Positions 1-8,215 of a DNA stretch of 64,000 bases are shown here, piece after piece. The position numbers were made by a program, and so were the translations under genes. Within the stretch, counting starts at the first letter, position 1; each line of letters starts with the position of its first letter. The notes under the pieces were generated by a model, which saw only the letters and a program-made list of their open reading frames with translations, ran no database searches and was not told the DNA's origin. The DNA is taken from positions 1 to 64,000 of the forward strand of contig JAAYUV010000105.1 in the NCBI GenBank assembly GCA_012517475.1, written 5' to 3'. Source of the DNA: Peptococcaceae bacterium (GTDB lineage Bacteria; Bacillota; Desulfitobacteriia; Desulfitobacteriales; Syntrophobotulaceae).

Positions 1-101
1 AGTGGGGATTGCACTGCATTGCTCATAATATGAGGAAGATGGCAGTAATAATAACCGGATAGGAAAATTTGCAAATAATTTTTTGGAGTAAAAAGGTTAA
101 T

Positions 102-142
102 GGGGACGCGGCGAAACTAAAGTTTCGTTACGTCCCCTTTTT
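102..142 (+). terminator. Intrinsic terminator upstream of the methyltransferase locus
   Basis: GGGGACG (102-108) pairs with CGTCCCC (131-137). An inner CGAAAC/GTTTCG stem (112-117 with 122-127) closes on a short loop, and a run of T follows. It probably ends a transcript entering from the left edge. A possible -35 (TTGACA, 201-206) and AT-rich -10 lie between it and the next gene, but their spacing is short. Confidence 0.75.
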
Positions 143-267
143 CGTGTGTCAAAATGTGAGGATATGGAAGGCTTAAGAGAGATTTTTTATTTAGGATGTA
201 TTGACAACGACATAGTTTGTTATAAAATTAATATATACCTGTGTATACAGCGAAAGGAGAAAACAAA

Positions 268-1077
268 ATGATTATCATTGGGGAAAAAATTAATGGAACG
301 ATACCGGTTGTTAAGAAGGCAATAGAAGATAAGGATCAGGATTTTATTAAAAAACTGGCAATTGATCAAGCCGAGGCGGGAGCAGATTATCTGGACGTTT
401 GTGCCGGTACTATCCCTGAAATTGAAGTTGAAACATTAACATGGCTGATGGATATTGTACAGGGGACAGTTGAGACCCCTTTATGCATAGATAGTCCAAA
501 CCCCAGGACGATCGAAGCGGTCATACCATTTTCAAAAAAACCTGGGATCATTAATTCTGTTTCGGAAGAGGGAGATAAATGTGAGATTATTTATCCCTTG
601 TTGAAAGGGACCGACTGGCAGGTTATTGCTTTAACCTGTGATAATAACGGTATTCCCAAAGATACAGAAACCAGAATTGGGATTGCTGTAAAACTTGTTG
701 AAAAGGCCGGCCAGTATGGCATTGGCCCGGAACGAATCTTTATTGATCCCTTGGTTATTGCCTTAGCCACGGATAATCAATCCCTGCTGACTTTCATAGA
801 CACGATGAATAAGATTAAAGAAATATATCCAAAAGCCAGAATCACCTCAGGCCTAAGTAATATATCTTTCGGCATGCCCTTAAGAAAAGTTATTAATCAG
901 CATTTTTTGACGCATGCGGTTTTTTCCGGTATGGATTCGGCTATTATGGACCCGTGCAACAGGGATATGATAGCTTCCTTATTGGCAACTGAGGCTCTTA
1001 TGGGGCGTGATAGGAATTGCCGAAAATTTAACGATGCTTACAGAAAAGGAAAAATAGGACCCAAAAAAGAAGCCTAA
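268..1077 (+). CDS. Methyltetrahydrofolate (pterin):corrinoid methyltransferase, MeTr/MtrH-like
   Basis: This 269-residue protein of the dihydropteroate-synthase fold moves a methyl group between a reduced pterin and a corrinoid protein. Family marks are the IGEKING start, AGADYLDVCAG near residue 40, the DSPNP loop near 75, and TSGLSNISFG with the MPLRK stretch near 195-205. Length is normal and no lesion is visible. ATG 268 is chosen because AAAGGAG (253-259) sits just upstream; an earlier in-frame GTG at 241 precedes that site. It is of the type paired with corrinoid proteins and UroD- or MttB-type methyltransferases in Desulfitobacterium-like demethylation systems. The sequence cannot show whether the acceptor is H4folate or H4MPT, which matters because H4MPT genes lie nearby. 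Confidence 0.85.
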   Translation: MIIIGEKINGTIPVVKKAIEDKDQDFIKKLAIDQAEAGADYLDVCAGTIPEIEVETLTWLMDIVQGTVETPLCIDSPNPRTIEAVIPFSKKPGIINSVSEEGDKCEIIYPLLKGTDWQVIALTCDNNGIPKDTETRIGIAVKLVEKAGQYGIGPERIFIDPLVIALATDNQSLLTFIDTMNKIKEIYPKARITSGLSNISFGMPLRKVINQHFLTHAVFSGMDSAIMDPCNRDMIASLLATEALMGRDRNCRKFNDAYRKGKIGPKKEA

Positions 1078-1089
1078 TTGGTACTAAAA

Positions 1090-1795
1090 TTATATCAATC
1101 TATACGTGAAATTAAATACCAATTCTTCATAACTTTGTAGTTTGGGGGCAATAACCGGTTCGAGTTCCGGGGAAATCCCAGGATGTTCCGCTATATACTC
1201 TTTCCATGGTTTATAGTATTTTGATTTGAATTCAGGAATATCTATTTTTTCGGTTTTGCCGGGAGTACTATCGACTGGTGCAGGTTGGCCGGATTAGTTT
1301 AGCATCTATTTTACTATAGGCTTCAACATAATCCCAAAAAGATTTCACAGCTTTGGCGAAGATAAGGGAACGGGTAATGGGGTCGGTGTCAAGTTCGGGA
1401 TAAAGTCTGGGTAACACCTTTTCCATGACAAAATCATGCGGATTCTTAATATAGTCATCATATTCGTTTTGTTCAAGGGCAGATACTTCCGGATGCTGGA
1501 AAAAACCGCCCGAACCCATAACAAAGGCTCTGGAACCCATAATCTGAAGATGAGCAGGATATTGGGAGATGCCGGCAGGATAATTATCGGAGTAACTTAA
1601 TTGATAAGTTTTATCCATAGCTTCTTCAATATTTTGTAAGGTCCACTGGGTTTCGCCCAAAGGAAGACCGGCATATTGAATGCAGAGTTGGATGTAAAGA
1701 CTGGCGTGAATAGGAACTCTTTTAGGAATTATCCCATCGTAAGTATCCTCGAAAATTTGCCGTCTTTCTTGTGCTAATGCTTTTGGATCATTCAT
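1090..1795 (-). pseudogene. UroD-type corrinoid methyltransferase, internally deleted and frameshifted
   Basis: The reading frame starts at ATG 1795 and encodes about 170 N-terminal residues of a uroporphyrinogen-decarboxylase-like methyltransferase (MtaA/CmuA/MtvB superfamily). It then ends at a stop near 1268. In another frame, about 70 further codons (about 1090-1297) encode what looks like the C-terminal end of such a protein (PEFKSKYYKPW ... EELVFNFTYRLI). The middle, roughly 150-200 residues with most of the barrel, is missing. The start overlaps the end of the corrinoid protein gene upstream, so the two were once translationally coupled. The gene is judged broken. Confidence 0.7.
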
Positions 1796-2433
1796 TTATT
1801 TATCCACCTCTCGCAGATTTTGACCCCTTCGGCAGCATTTGTCGTAAAGGCATCGGCACCTATTTGTTTACAGGCTTCTTCTGTGACAGGATTTCCCCCA
1901 ATGATGATTTTAAGATTTTGACGCAGACCTGCTTCCTCCAGACTTTGTACGGTGTTTTTCATTGATTCCAATGCCAAAGTCAAGACACCGCTCATGCCCA
2001 CAATATCGGGTTTAACTTCTTTAACCTTTTCCACAAAGGCATGAGGTTTTTGGTCTATACCTAGATCATAGACTTCAAAACCTGCTGCTTCTGCCATACT
2101 TCTAAAAATATTCTTTCCGATATCATGTAGATCGCCTTCCACTGTCCCTAAAACAATTTTACCCGGTTTGGTGGAACTCGTGTTTCCGATAAAAGGCTTG
2201 AGTATTTCTATAGACTGAGTCAGCATTTCCCCGGCAAAAATGAGGTCTCCAACAAAGTATTCACCGGTTTCAAATAAATTTCCTATAATGGACATTCCTT
2301 GCTGGCAAGCATTGACTACTGACAGGGCTTCTTCTTCCGAGGGGTTGGATGCTACAAAGTCATTAATCATTGTTAACATGATATCTTCATCTAGTTGTCC
2401 GACTACTTCCGTTAAAACTTTCAAATCAATCAT
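1792..2433 (-). CDS. Corrinoid (B12-binding) methyl-carrier protein, MtaC/MttC-like
   Basis: This 213-residue protein has an N-terminal helical cap domain (about 1-90) and a B12-binding Rossmann domain. The cobalt-ligand motif GDLHDIGKNI (DxHxxG) is near residue 110 and a GG near the C-terminus completes the fold. It accepts methyl groups from a substrate-specific methyltransferase and hands them to a pterin-dependent one such as the gene at 268-1077. ATG 2433 is chosen for AAGGAG nine bases upstream; the frame is open further upstream, but that stretch is non-homologous. It appears intact although both flanking methyltransferase genes are broken. Confidence 0.88.
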   Translation of the reverse strand: MIDLKVLTEVVGQLDEDIMLTMINDFVASNPSEEEALSVVNACQQGMSIIGNLFETGEYFVGDLIFAGEMLTQSIEILKPFIGNTSSTKPGKIVLGTVEGDLHDIGKNIFRSMAEAAGFEVYDLGIDQKPHAFVEKVKEVKPDIVGMSGVLTLALESMKNTVQSLEEAGLRQNLKIIIGGNPVTEEACKQIGADAFTTNAAEGVKICERWINK

Positions 2434-2453
2434 GATTATATTCTCCTTTGTTT

Positions 2454-2932
2454 CTAAAATATTATTGAAAACCGGGTTAAAGTAAAAGAAAAATGAGATT
2501 CGTCCATCATTCGCTTGAAACTTGGCCACCATAACCTGGCAAAGTCTTTTTCACGCATAAAGGTAGGCATATGTAAAGGTAAAAAGACTGAGGAATACTC
2601 CATTGGCTTTGAAGGCATGCCTTTTTTGAAATAGGATAAAGGGCATCGCAGGCTTCGGCAACCTTATCCGGCATTCTCCTGACATCCATACTGATTTCTT
2701 TAAAGCCCCGAAGCTGGTCGGCCAAAAAGTCAAAGGGCGCTTCGGTAAACCCATTGGCTGATGGAGGCACTCCGGGTCCATAGCTGTATTTTTCAGTTAA
2801 TCTGTTGATGATATTGCCGGATACCCCAAAATTATGTTCGTAACCCATAAGGCTTATTGCCAGACTGAATGCCATATCAATTGGATTGCTTAAATCCAGG
2901 GCCTTATATTGTCTGGGGATAACTCTTTCCAC
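2454..2932 (-). pseudogene. Second UroD-type methyltransferase fragment with frameshift
   Basis: From about 2932 the frame encodes the middle of a UroD-like methyltransferase (NPIDMAF ... LTEKYSYGPG ... DVRRMPDKVAEA). The frame is lost at a run of six A near 2625. The adjacent frame carries on with family-like sequence (FLPLHMPTFMREKDFARLWWPSFKRMMDE) and stops at 2454. Both the N-terminal third and the C-terminal part are absent, and the putative GTG start has no ribosome site. It overlaps in homology with the fragment at 1090-1795, so these are remnants of two paralogues, not halves of one gene. Confidence 0.7.
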
Positions 2933-2996
2933 TAAACAACAAGTGTATAACCGTATCTACAAGTTGAGTTATAAAAAATACATAGGCATTTTTTAG

Positions 2997-3033
2997 TTTA
3001 TCATGTATTGTGAATTTTACAATACATGATAAA
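2997..3033. terminator. Perfect 15-bp inverted repeat between divergent fragments
   Basis: TTTATCATGTATTGT (2997-3011) and ACAATACATGATAAA (3019-3033) are exact reverse complements separated by 7 bases. The repeat lies between the divergent methyltransferase fragment and the activator gene. The stem is AT-rich and has no long T-tract, so an operator is as likely as a terminator. Confidence 0.45.
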
Positions 3034-3096
3034 TAGGTTTTTTAATATTGAACTCATGAAGAACTTGAGGTCCGGGTTGAGGAAGGAACTTCCCTG

Positions 3097-4368
3097 ATGC
3101 AGGCCGCAGCAGTGGGAGGCTTGCAGCTGGAAGGACCTTGCGGGGGCAAAGGAACCTGCGGCCAAAATGGGGATACTCTAGGGATCGCTTCTTCAACTAA
3201 CATGCAAAATATTTTTGGTTCTGATGTGGTTTCCCGTATAGAACATACCATTAGCGATCTACAAGGGTTGGACCAATTGCAAAAGCGGGCGGTTAAGACC
3301 ATAAATGATCTCATTGAAATGCTGAGCACGAAGACAGGCATCCTCTCCATGAATATCTATAAGGTTATGGCAGTGGAAAATACAACAATGGAACACCTTT
3401 TCCTGGGCTTAGACCCAAGGTATTTGGCCCGGGCACCTTTCACTCCGGTCATGACTCATCCGGTAGAGCTGGAAGCCCGGGAGATCGGACTGCGCGTCAA
3501 TCCTCATGCTGAAGTCTGTCTAATTCCCAATATTGCTGGTTATGTTGGAGGAGATACAACTTCAGCCATTATAGCTACTCGGGTTTATGAAAAATCAGGG
3601 ATTTACCTTATTGTAGACATTGGAACCAATGGGGAGATGGTTCTCTCAATTGACGGAAACATGCTGGCTTGTTCTACGGCCGCAGGTCCCGCTTTCGAAG
3701 GCGCCCAAATAAAATGCGGTATGAGAGCTGCTCCCGGAGCCATCGAAGGAGTTGTTTTTGACGGAGATATTTCCTTAAAAGTTATAGAAAATATAGTTCC
3801 TACCGGTATATGCGGCTCCGGTCTCCTTCAGGCCGTACAAGTAATGGTATCGACCGGGGTACTTCTTTCCGGCGGCAAAATGTTAAACAGGAAAGAAGCT
3901 GAGAAAAAGGGCCTTCCTTCATCCCTTATAGAGCGTCTTGGGGCGGATGAAAGCGGCAACTTTTTTGTTCTTTCCCACCCCGGCGGTATCCAGGAAGGAA
4001 TAATCATTACACAAGGGGATGTCCGGGCGCTGCAGCTTGCTAAAGGGGCTATACGCACCGGTATCGAAGTCTTGCTGAAAGAAGCAGGAATAACGGCCGG
4101 AGATATTACTCAGGTGTTGATGGCTGGAGCATTCGGTAACTACATAGATAAAGAAAGCGCACTTTCCCTTGGATTGCTGCCGAAAGTCGATCCGGAAAAA
4201 ATCTGCCTGGTTGGAAATGCTGCCGGGACCGGAGCGCAAATGGCGCTGCTGTCCGATAATTTTTGGGAAAAAGCATATGATGTTTCACAAAAGGTAAGGC
4301 ATATTGAATTATCCGGGCGTAAAGATTTTCATGAGATGTTTATGAAGTATCTTGGACTGCATTCTTAA
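3097..4368 (+). pseudogene. RACo-like corrinoid protein reductive activator, truncated and internally deleted
   Basis: RACo-type activators (about 600 residues) couple a [2Fe-2S] ferredoxin domain to an ASKHA ATPase domain and reduce inactive Co(II) corrinoid proteins. The first 20 codons here are ferredoxin-domain sequence (GPCGGKGTCG), with family-like codons (VRVEEGTSL) upstream of the ATG but no start codon before an in-frame stop. After CGQ the sequence jumps to the middle of the protein (FGSDVVSRI). The ASKHA part is intact: DIGTNGEM, STAAGPAFEGA, TGICGSGL, MAGAFGNY. At least 100 residues carrying the rest of the cluster ligands and the linker are gone. It is probably not active in electron transfer, although the ATPase domain could fold. 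Confidence 0.7.
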
Positions 4369-4390
4369 TGTTCAAAAGATGAAAATAATT

Positions 4391-4417
4391 TCCGCCTGTT
4401 ATGAGGCGGATTTTTTT
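4391..4417 (+). terminator. Intrinsic terminator after the activator gene
   Basis: TCCGCCT (4391-4397) and AGGCGGA (4404-4410) form a perfect 7-bp stem with a 6-base loop, followed by seven T. It separates the activator from asd. Confidence 0.85.
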
Positions 4418-4571
4418 AATATAAAATTAGGAAAATACAATAATTTATTGCAGTAAAAGCCTGATTGAATTATACTGTTAGGAAGGTTTTAATCACAACA
4501 AAAAAGTTTTGGACTATTAATATATAAATATCTTATAAAGATAGCAAATAATTTTAAGGGAAGTGGAGAAC

Positions 4572-5657
4572 ATGCAGGAAAAATTAAAAGTGGGTTTAAT
4601 CGGGGGAACAGGGTTAGTAGGGCAGAGGCTGGTTTCCCTTCTTCATAATCATCCCTGGTTTGAAATTGTTTCAGTTGCTGCAAGCGAACAATCCGCGGGC
4701 AAGAGTTATATCGAAGCGGTCGAACGGAGATGGAAGCTCCAAACAGCGATTCCTGAACATATTAAGGGATTAGTTGTAAAGAATGCTTCCCAGGTGGGTG
4801 AGTTCTGTGAGAATGTCGATTTTGTTTTTTGTGCAGTGGATATGAAAAAGGAAGACACAAAAGCACTTGAAGAGAATTATGTAAAAGCAGAAACTCCGGT
4901 GATATCATGCAATTCAGCCCATCGGATGGTTCCCGATGTTCCTATGGTTATTCCTGAGATAAACCCAGGGCATATTGAGATTATTGAGGAACAAAGAAAA
5001 CGTTTTGGAACGAAAAAAGGTTTTGTAGCAGTTAAGCCCAACTGCTCCATTCAAAGCTATGTTCCGCCGCTCCATGCCTTAATGGAATATAAACCAAAAT
5101 CTGTTTTAGCCTGTACTTATCAAGCCATTTCCGGCGCAGGAAAGAATTTTGCGGAATGGCCGGAAATGGTCGATAACGTCATCCCTTATATCGGCGGGGA
5201 AGAGGAGAAAAGTGAAAACGAACCTCTGAAAATTTGGGGAACGATCAAGGATGGCGTGATTAAGAATATTGAATCTCCCGTTATTACCACCCAATGTATT
5301 CGCGTTCCGGTAACGGATGGGCATTTGGCAGCAGTATTTGTATCTTTTGAGAAAAGACCAACCAAAGAGGCAATTATTGATTCCTGGAATAATTTCCGGG
5401 GAAAACCACAAATTCTTGGACTACCCAGCGCTCCCCAACCGTTTATGAAGTACTTTGACGAGGATAACAGGCCTCAGACAAAGCTTGACAGGGATTTCCA
5501 AAACGGTATGGGTGTGACCATGGGACGTCTAAGAGAAGACAGTGTTTATGATTATAAATTTGTTTGCCTTTCCCACAACGTTTTAAGGGGAGCGGCAGGA
5601 GGAGCGGTACTCATTGCCGAGCTTTTAAAAGCCGAGGGGTATTTACAGGCGAAATAA
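4572..5657 (+). CDS. asd: Aspartate-semialdehyde dehydrogenase, archaeal/fungal-type
   Basis: It reduces aspartyl phosphate to aspartate semialdehyde with NADPH, on the route to lysine, threonine, methionine and diaminopimelate. The protein has 361 residues. A nucleotide loop GGTGLVGQR lies near residue 15, the catalytic cysteine is in KPNCSIQ near 160, and GAAGGAV is near the C-terminus. The longer form with the VKPNCS context belongs to the archaeal/fungal subgroup. ATG 4572 is preferred because AAGGGA (4556-4561) is well spaced; an in-frame GTG at 4563 is too close. It is monocistronic by its surroundings and functionally unrelated to the flanking C1 genes. Confidence 0.9.
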   Translation: MQEKLKVGLIGGTGLVGQRLVSLLHNHPWFEIVSVAASEQSAGKSYIEAVERRWKLQTAIPEHIKGLVVKNASQVGEFCENVDFVFCAVDMKKEDTKALEENYVKAETPVISCNSAHRMVPDVPMVIPEINPGHIEIIEEQRKRFGTKKGFVAVKPNCSIQSYVPPLHALMEYKPKSVLACTYQAISGAGKNFAEWPEMVDNVIPYIGGEEEKSENEPLKIWGTIKDGVIKNIESPVITTQCIRVPVTDGHLAAVFVSFEKRPTKEAIIDSWNNFRGKPQILGLPSAPQPFMKYFDEDNRPQTKLDRDFQNGMGVTMGRLREDSVYDYKFVCLSHNVLRGAAGGAVLIAELLKAEGYLQAK

Positions 5658-5966
5658 AATTAATAATAATTTTTGTCAGGTTATACTTGAATTGACCACA
5701 GAGCATGGTCGAAATTGAATAATGACCTAGCATATACAAATGACTTCCCTCCTTGGTTTTTCGGGTTTGGTCACTTGAAAAATTCTTCACTTTGGGGGTG
5801 AAGTCGTTTTTTACCTGTAAAACCATTGGCTTTTCAGGATTAAATAAATTTGCAGAGATCTCAATTATATAAAGGAAATTAATAAAACAAATCGAATATA
5901 TGGGTGGACTGAAACCTCGTCTGTTTTACGATCTCTGTGAGGTATTTTTGTTAAAGGGGTGACCTT
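5658..5966. other. Intergenic region with a probable terminator
   Basis: No gene is seen in these 309 bases. CTTCAC and GTGAAG around 5787-5804 form a 6-bp stem followed by TCG and six T, a plausible end for asd. The remainder is AT-rich leader for the regulator gene, with AAAGGGGTGA as its ribosome site just before 5967. Confidence 0.5.
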
Positions 5967-7919
5967 ATGGAATTCCAATATCAGGCTTGGGAAACTTTTG
6001 TTAAAAAAGGGAAAATTAATGAAGCTACGTCATTAGTTAATCCCATTATCATGGCCTCTTGGACCCGCTGTAAAAATCGAAACCAGAATTCCGACGAGGC
6101 TGCTTCTTTACAATTGCCTCAAGAAGAAGTGCATCGGAGAAAAGAAGCTAACCGCAGTTTGATCAAGGTTGCCAAACCATTTCTGGAGGAATTATATAGT
6201 TTTGTAAAAGGCTCCGGTTTTGTCGTTGTTCTTCTGGATAAAGATGCTTGTATCTTAGAGATTTTAGGGGACCAGGATATTTTGCAAAGATTTAAGCATT
6301 TTCGTGTGGGGGAAATTTGGGACGAGGAAACCAAAGGCACCAATGCGATGGGTGTTGTAAAGATAGAAAAAATTCCCGTCCAGGTGTATGCTACGGAACA
6401 CTATGTCCTGGCAAATCACTGCATTACCTGTTCAGGGGCTCCCATTTTTGCCCCCAACGGGGAAATGATCGGAATACTGGATGTTTCCGGCGACTTTAAT
6501 AAAGTTCATATGCATACATTGGGAATGGTAGTTGCCGCTGAAAAGGCGATTGAAAATGAACTAAGACTTAAGGCTGCGAATGCAGAAGTGATTAAGTCTT
6601 ACAATAATGTGAATGCGATTATCGAAACCATTTCCGAAGGGATTATTTCTTTTGATGAAAATGGCCGGATAACCAATATGAACCCGGTAGCTCTAAGTAT
6701 TTTGAATATGGACCATTCCAATTATCAAGGGAAATTGCTCAAGAGTATTCTTCAGAATGAGGATATTCTCCATTACATTTTAAAAAGCGGCCGCAGTATT
6801 TTTGACCACGAGTTCATTCTGGAGAAAAATCACAAACAAGTCAGGTTTTTGTTTTCAGGACAGCCGATTATTGACCATACTAAAGAAATTTGTGGGGGAG
6901 TAGCCATTATCAGGGAAATCAAGAATGTGCACAGATTGATTAACCAGATGGTTGGAGCCAGAGCCCTGTTTACTTTTAGGGACATTATCGGCGAAAGCGA
7001 AAGCATAAAAAACTGTATCCGGATTGCTTTAGATATCGCAGACAGTACGTCTTCCATAATCTTACAAGGAGAAAGCGGAACAGGAAAAGAAATGTTTGCA
7101 CAGGCTATTCATAATGCCAGCAGTTTTTCTCATGGACCATTTATTGCCATCAACTGTGGGGCTATTCCCAGGGATTTGATCGAAAGCGAACTTTTTGGCT
7201 ATGAAGACGGTGCATTTACCGGAGCAAGAAGAGGGGGACGGGCCGGAAAATTTGAATTGGCCAATGACGGCACAATCTTCCTGGATGAGATCGGTGATAT
7301 GCCTTTTGATACTCAAGTATCGTTGTTACGTGTGCTTCAGGAAAAACAAGTAGTCCGAATAGGCGGTTACAAGCCCATCCCCATCAATGTCCGGGTCATT
7401 GCCGCAACAAATAAGGTTCTAAAAGAGGAAGTCCGTAAAGGAAACTTCAGGGAGGATCTCTTCTACCGCCTGAGTGTCATTAACATTAATGTACCTCCTC
7501 TTCGCAAAAGAGAAGGGGATGTTTTGCTGTTGGCCAAATACTATCTGAGAAAAGTATCTGTCATGTTGGGTTTCGAAGCAAGTGACTTGGAACCTCAAGC
7601 AGCCAATTCCCTTGAAAACTATGATTGGCCGGGAAACGTAAGGGAATTGGCAAATGCCATGGAAAGAGCCGTAAATCTTGCCAAAGGGAAAAACATTAAG
7701 TTGGAACACTTGCCCGAACATCTGCAAAAACTGGGGAATGGGGCAAAAAATAAGGGGACATCAAAAGAGTGTTTAGAAGAATTGGAAAAGGAAGTAATCC
7801 TCAATACTTTAGAATCTGTCGACTGGAATATTTCCAAAGGGTCTTCAATTTTGGGCATTGCCCGGAATACCCTTTATCGCAAAATGGATAAGTATGGAAT
7901 TGTAGCCAAAAATTATTAG
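5967..7919 (+). CDS. Sigma-54-dependent transcriptional activator with GAF-like and PAS sensor domains (AcoR type)
   Basis: This 650-residue enhancer-binding protein drives RNA polymerase-sigma54. Residues about 1-190 form an AcoR-like/GAF sensor region (WDEETKGTNAMG; a CITCSG pair of cysteines near 155). About 210-320 is a PAS domain (ISEGIISFDENGRI). About 345-575 is the AAA+ domain: Walker A GESGTGKE, the sigma54-contact loop GAFTGA, Walker B FLDEIGD, and the R-finger region FREDLFYRL. The C-terminus is a Fis-type helix-turn-helix (ILGIARNTLYRKM). It sits directly upstream of a good -24/-12 promoter at 8151-8167, so it probably activates the DUF2193-like and channel genes and perhaps other sigma-54 sites in the window. 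The ligand is unknown. Confidence 0.93.
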   Translation: MEFQYQAWETFVKKGKINEATSLVNPIIMASWTRCKNRNQNSDEAASLQLPQEEVHRRKEANRSLIKVAKPFLEELYSFVKGSGFVVVLLDKDACILEILGDQDILQRFKHFRVGEIWDEETKGTNAMGVVKIEKIPVQVYATEHYVLANHCITCSGAPIFAPNGEMIGILDVSGDFNKVHMHTLGMVVAAEKAIENELRLKAANAEVIKSYNNVNAIIETISEGIISFDENGRITNMNPVALSILNMDHSNYQGKLLKSILQNEDILHYILKSGRSIFDHEFILEKNHKQVRFLFSGQPIIDHTKEICGGVAIIREIKNVHRLINQMVGARALFTFRDIIGESESIKNCIRIALDIADSTSSIILQGESGTGKEMFAQAIHNASSFSHGPFIAINCGAIPRDLIESELFGYEDGAFTGARRGGRAGKFELANDGTIFLDEIGDMPFDTQVSLLRVLQEKQVVRIGGYKPIPINVRVIAATNKVLKEEVRKGNFREDLFYRLSVININVPPLRKREGDVLLLAKYYLRKVSVMLGFEASDLEPQAANSLENYDWPGNVRELANAMERAVNLAKGKNIKLEHLPEHLQKLGNGAKNKGTSKECLEELEKEVILNTLESVDWNISKGSSILGIARNTLYRKMDKYGIVAKNY

Positions 7920-7967
7920 GGATATCATTATAAATGATTTGTTTCTTAATTTTCCTTTTGCTTTTTG

Positions 7968-7988
7968 CTCTCCTTGGAGAGTTTTTTT
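7968..7988 (+). terminator. Intrinsic terminator after the sigma-54 activator
   Basis: CTCTCC and GGAGAG around 7968-7981 form a tight stem followed by seven T. Confidence 0.75.
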
Positions 7989-8031
7989 GTGCAGAAATGG
8001 AACAGTGTTAGATTTAATTACAGTAAGCAAA

Positions 8032-8055
8032 CCAAGCCAGAAGGCTTGGTTTTTT
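8032..8055 (+). terminator. Second intrinsic terminator
   Basis: CCAAGCC (8032-8038) pairs with GGCTTGG (8043-8049) across an AGAA loop, then six T. With the preceding terminator it isolates the downstream sigma-54 promoter from read-through. Confidence 0.8.
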
Positions 8056-8092
8056 GTTATAAAAATCCAATTGCTCAAAAAAGATACAAACA

Positions 8093-8110
8093 TCGAAAGG
8101 AGAATTTCGA
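8093..8110. promoter_or_regulatory. Inverted repeat, possible upstream activator site
   Basis: TCGAAA (8093-8098) and TTTCGA (8105-8110) flank a 6-base spacer about 40 bp upstream of the -24 element. Position and symmetry suit an enhancer for the adjacent Fis-type activator. The assignment is inferred. Confidence 0.3.
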
Positions 8111-8150
8111 GTGCAGTATAATAAACCCGCCTTTTGAGTTGATTTAAAAG

Positions 8151-8167
8151 TTGGCATGGAATTTGCT
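8151..8167 (+). promoter_or_regulatory. Sigma-54 (-24/-12) promoter
   Basis: TTGGCATGGAATTTGCT matches the sigma-54 consensus, with GG and GC exactly ten bases apart. It precedes the DUF2193-like gene by about 50 bases and follows the gene for a sigma-54 activator. Confidence 0.8.
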
Positions 8168-8215
8168 GCGTATACAGGTTACAGGTTCATATTACTTTTA
8201 TAGGAGGTATTTTTT

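Noticed and set aside
1150-1185. T-loop-like GGTTCGAGTTCC resembling part of a tRNA
   Set aside because: No acceptor, D or anticodon stems can be formed around it, and on the minus strand it encodes part of the methyltransferase C-terminal fragment.
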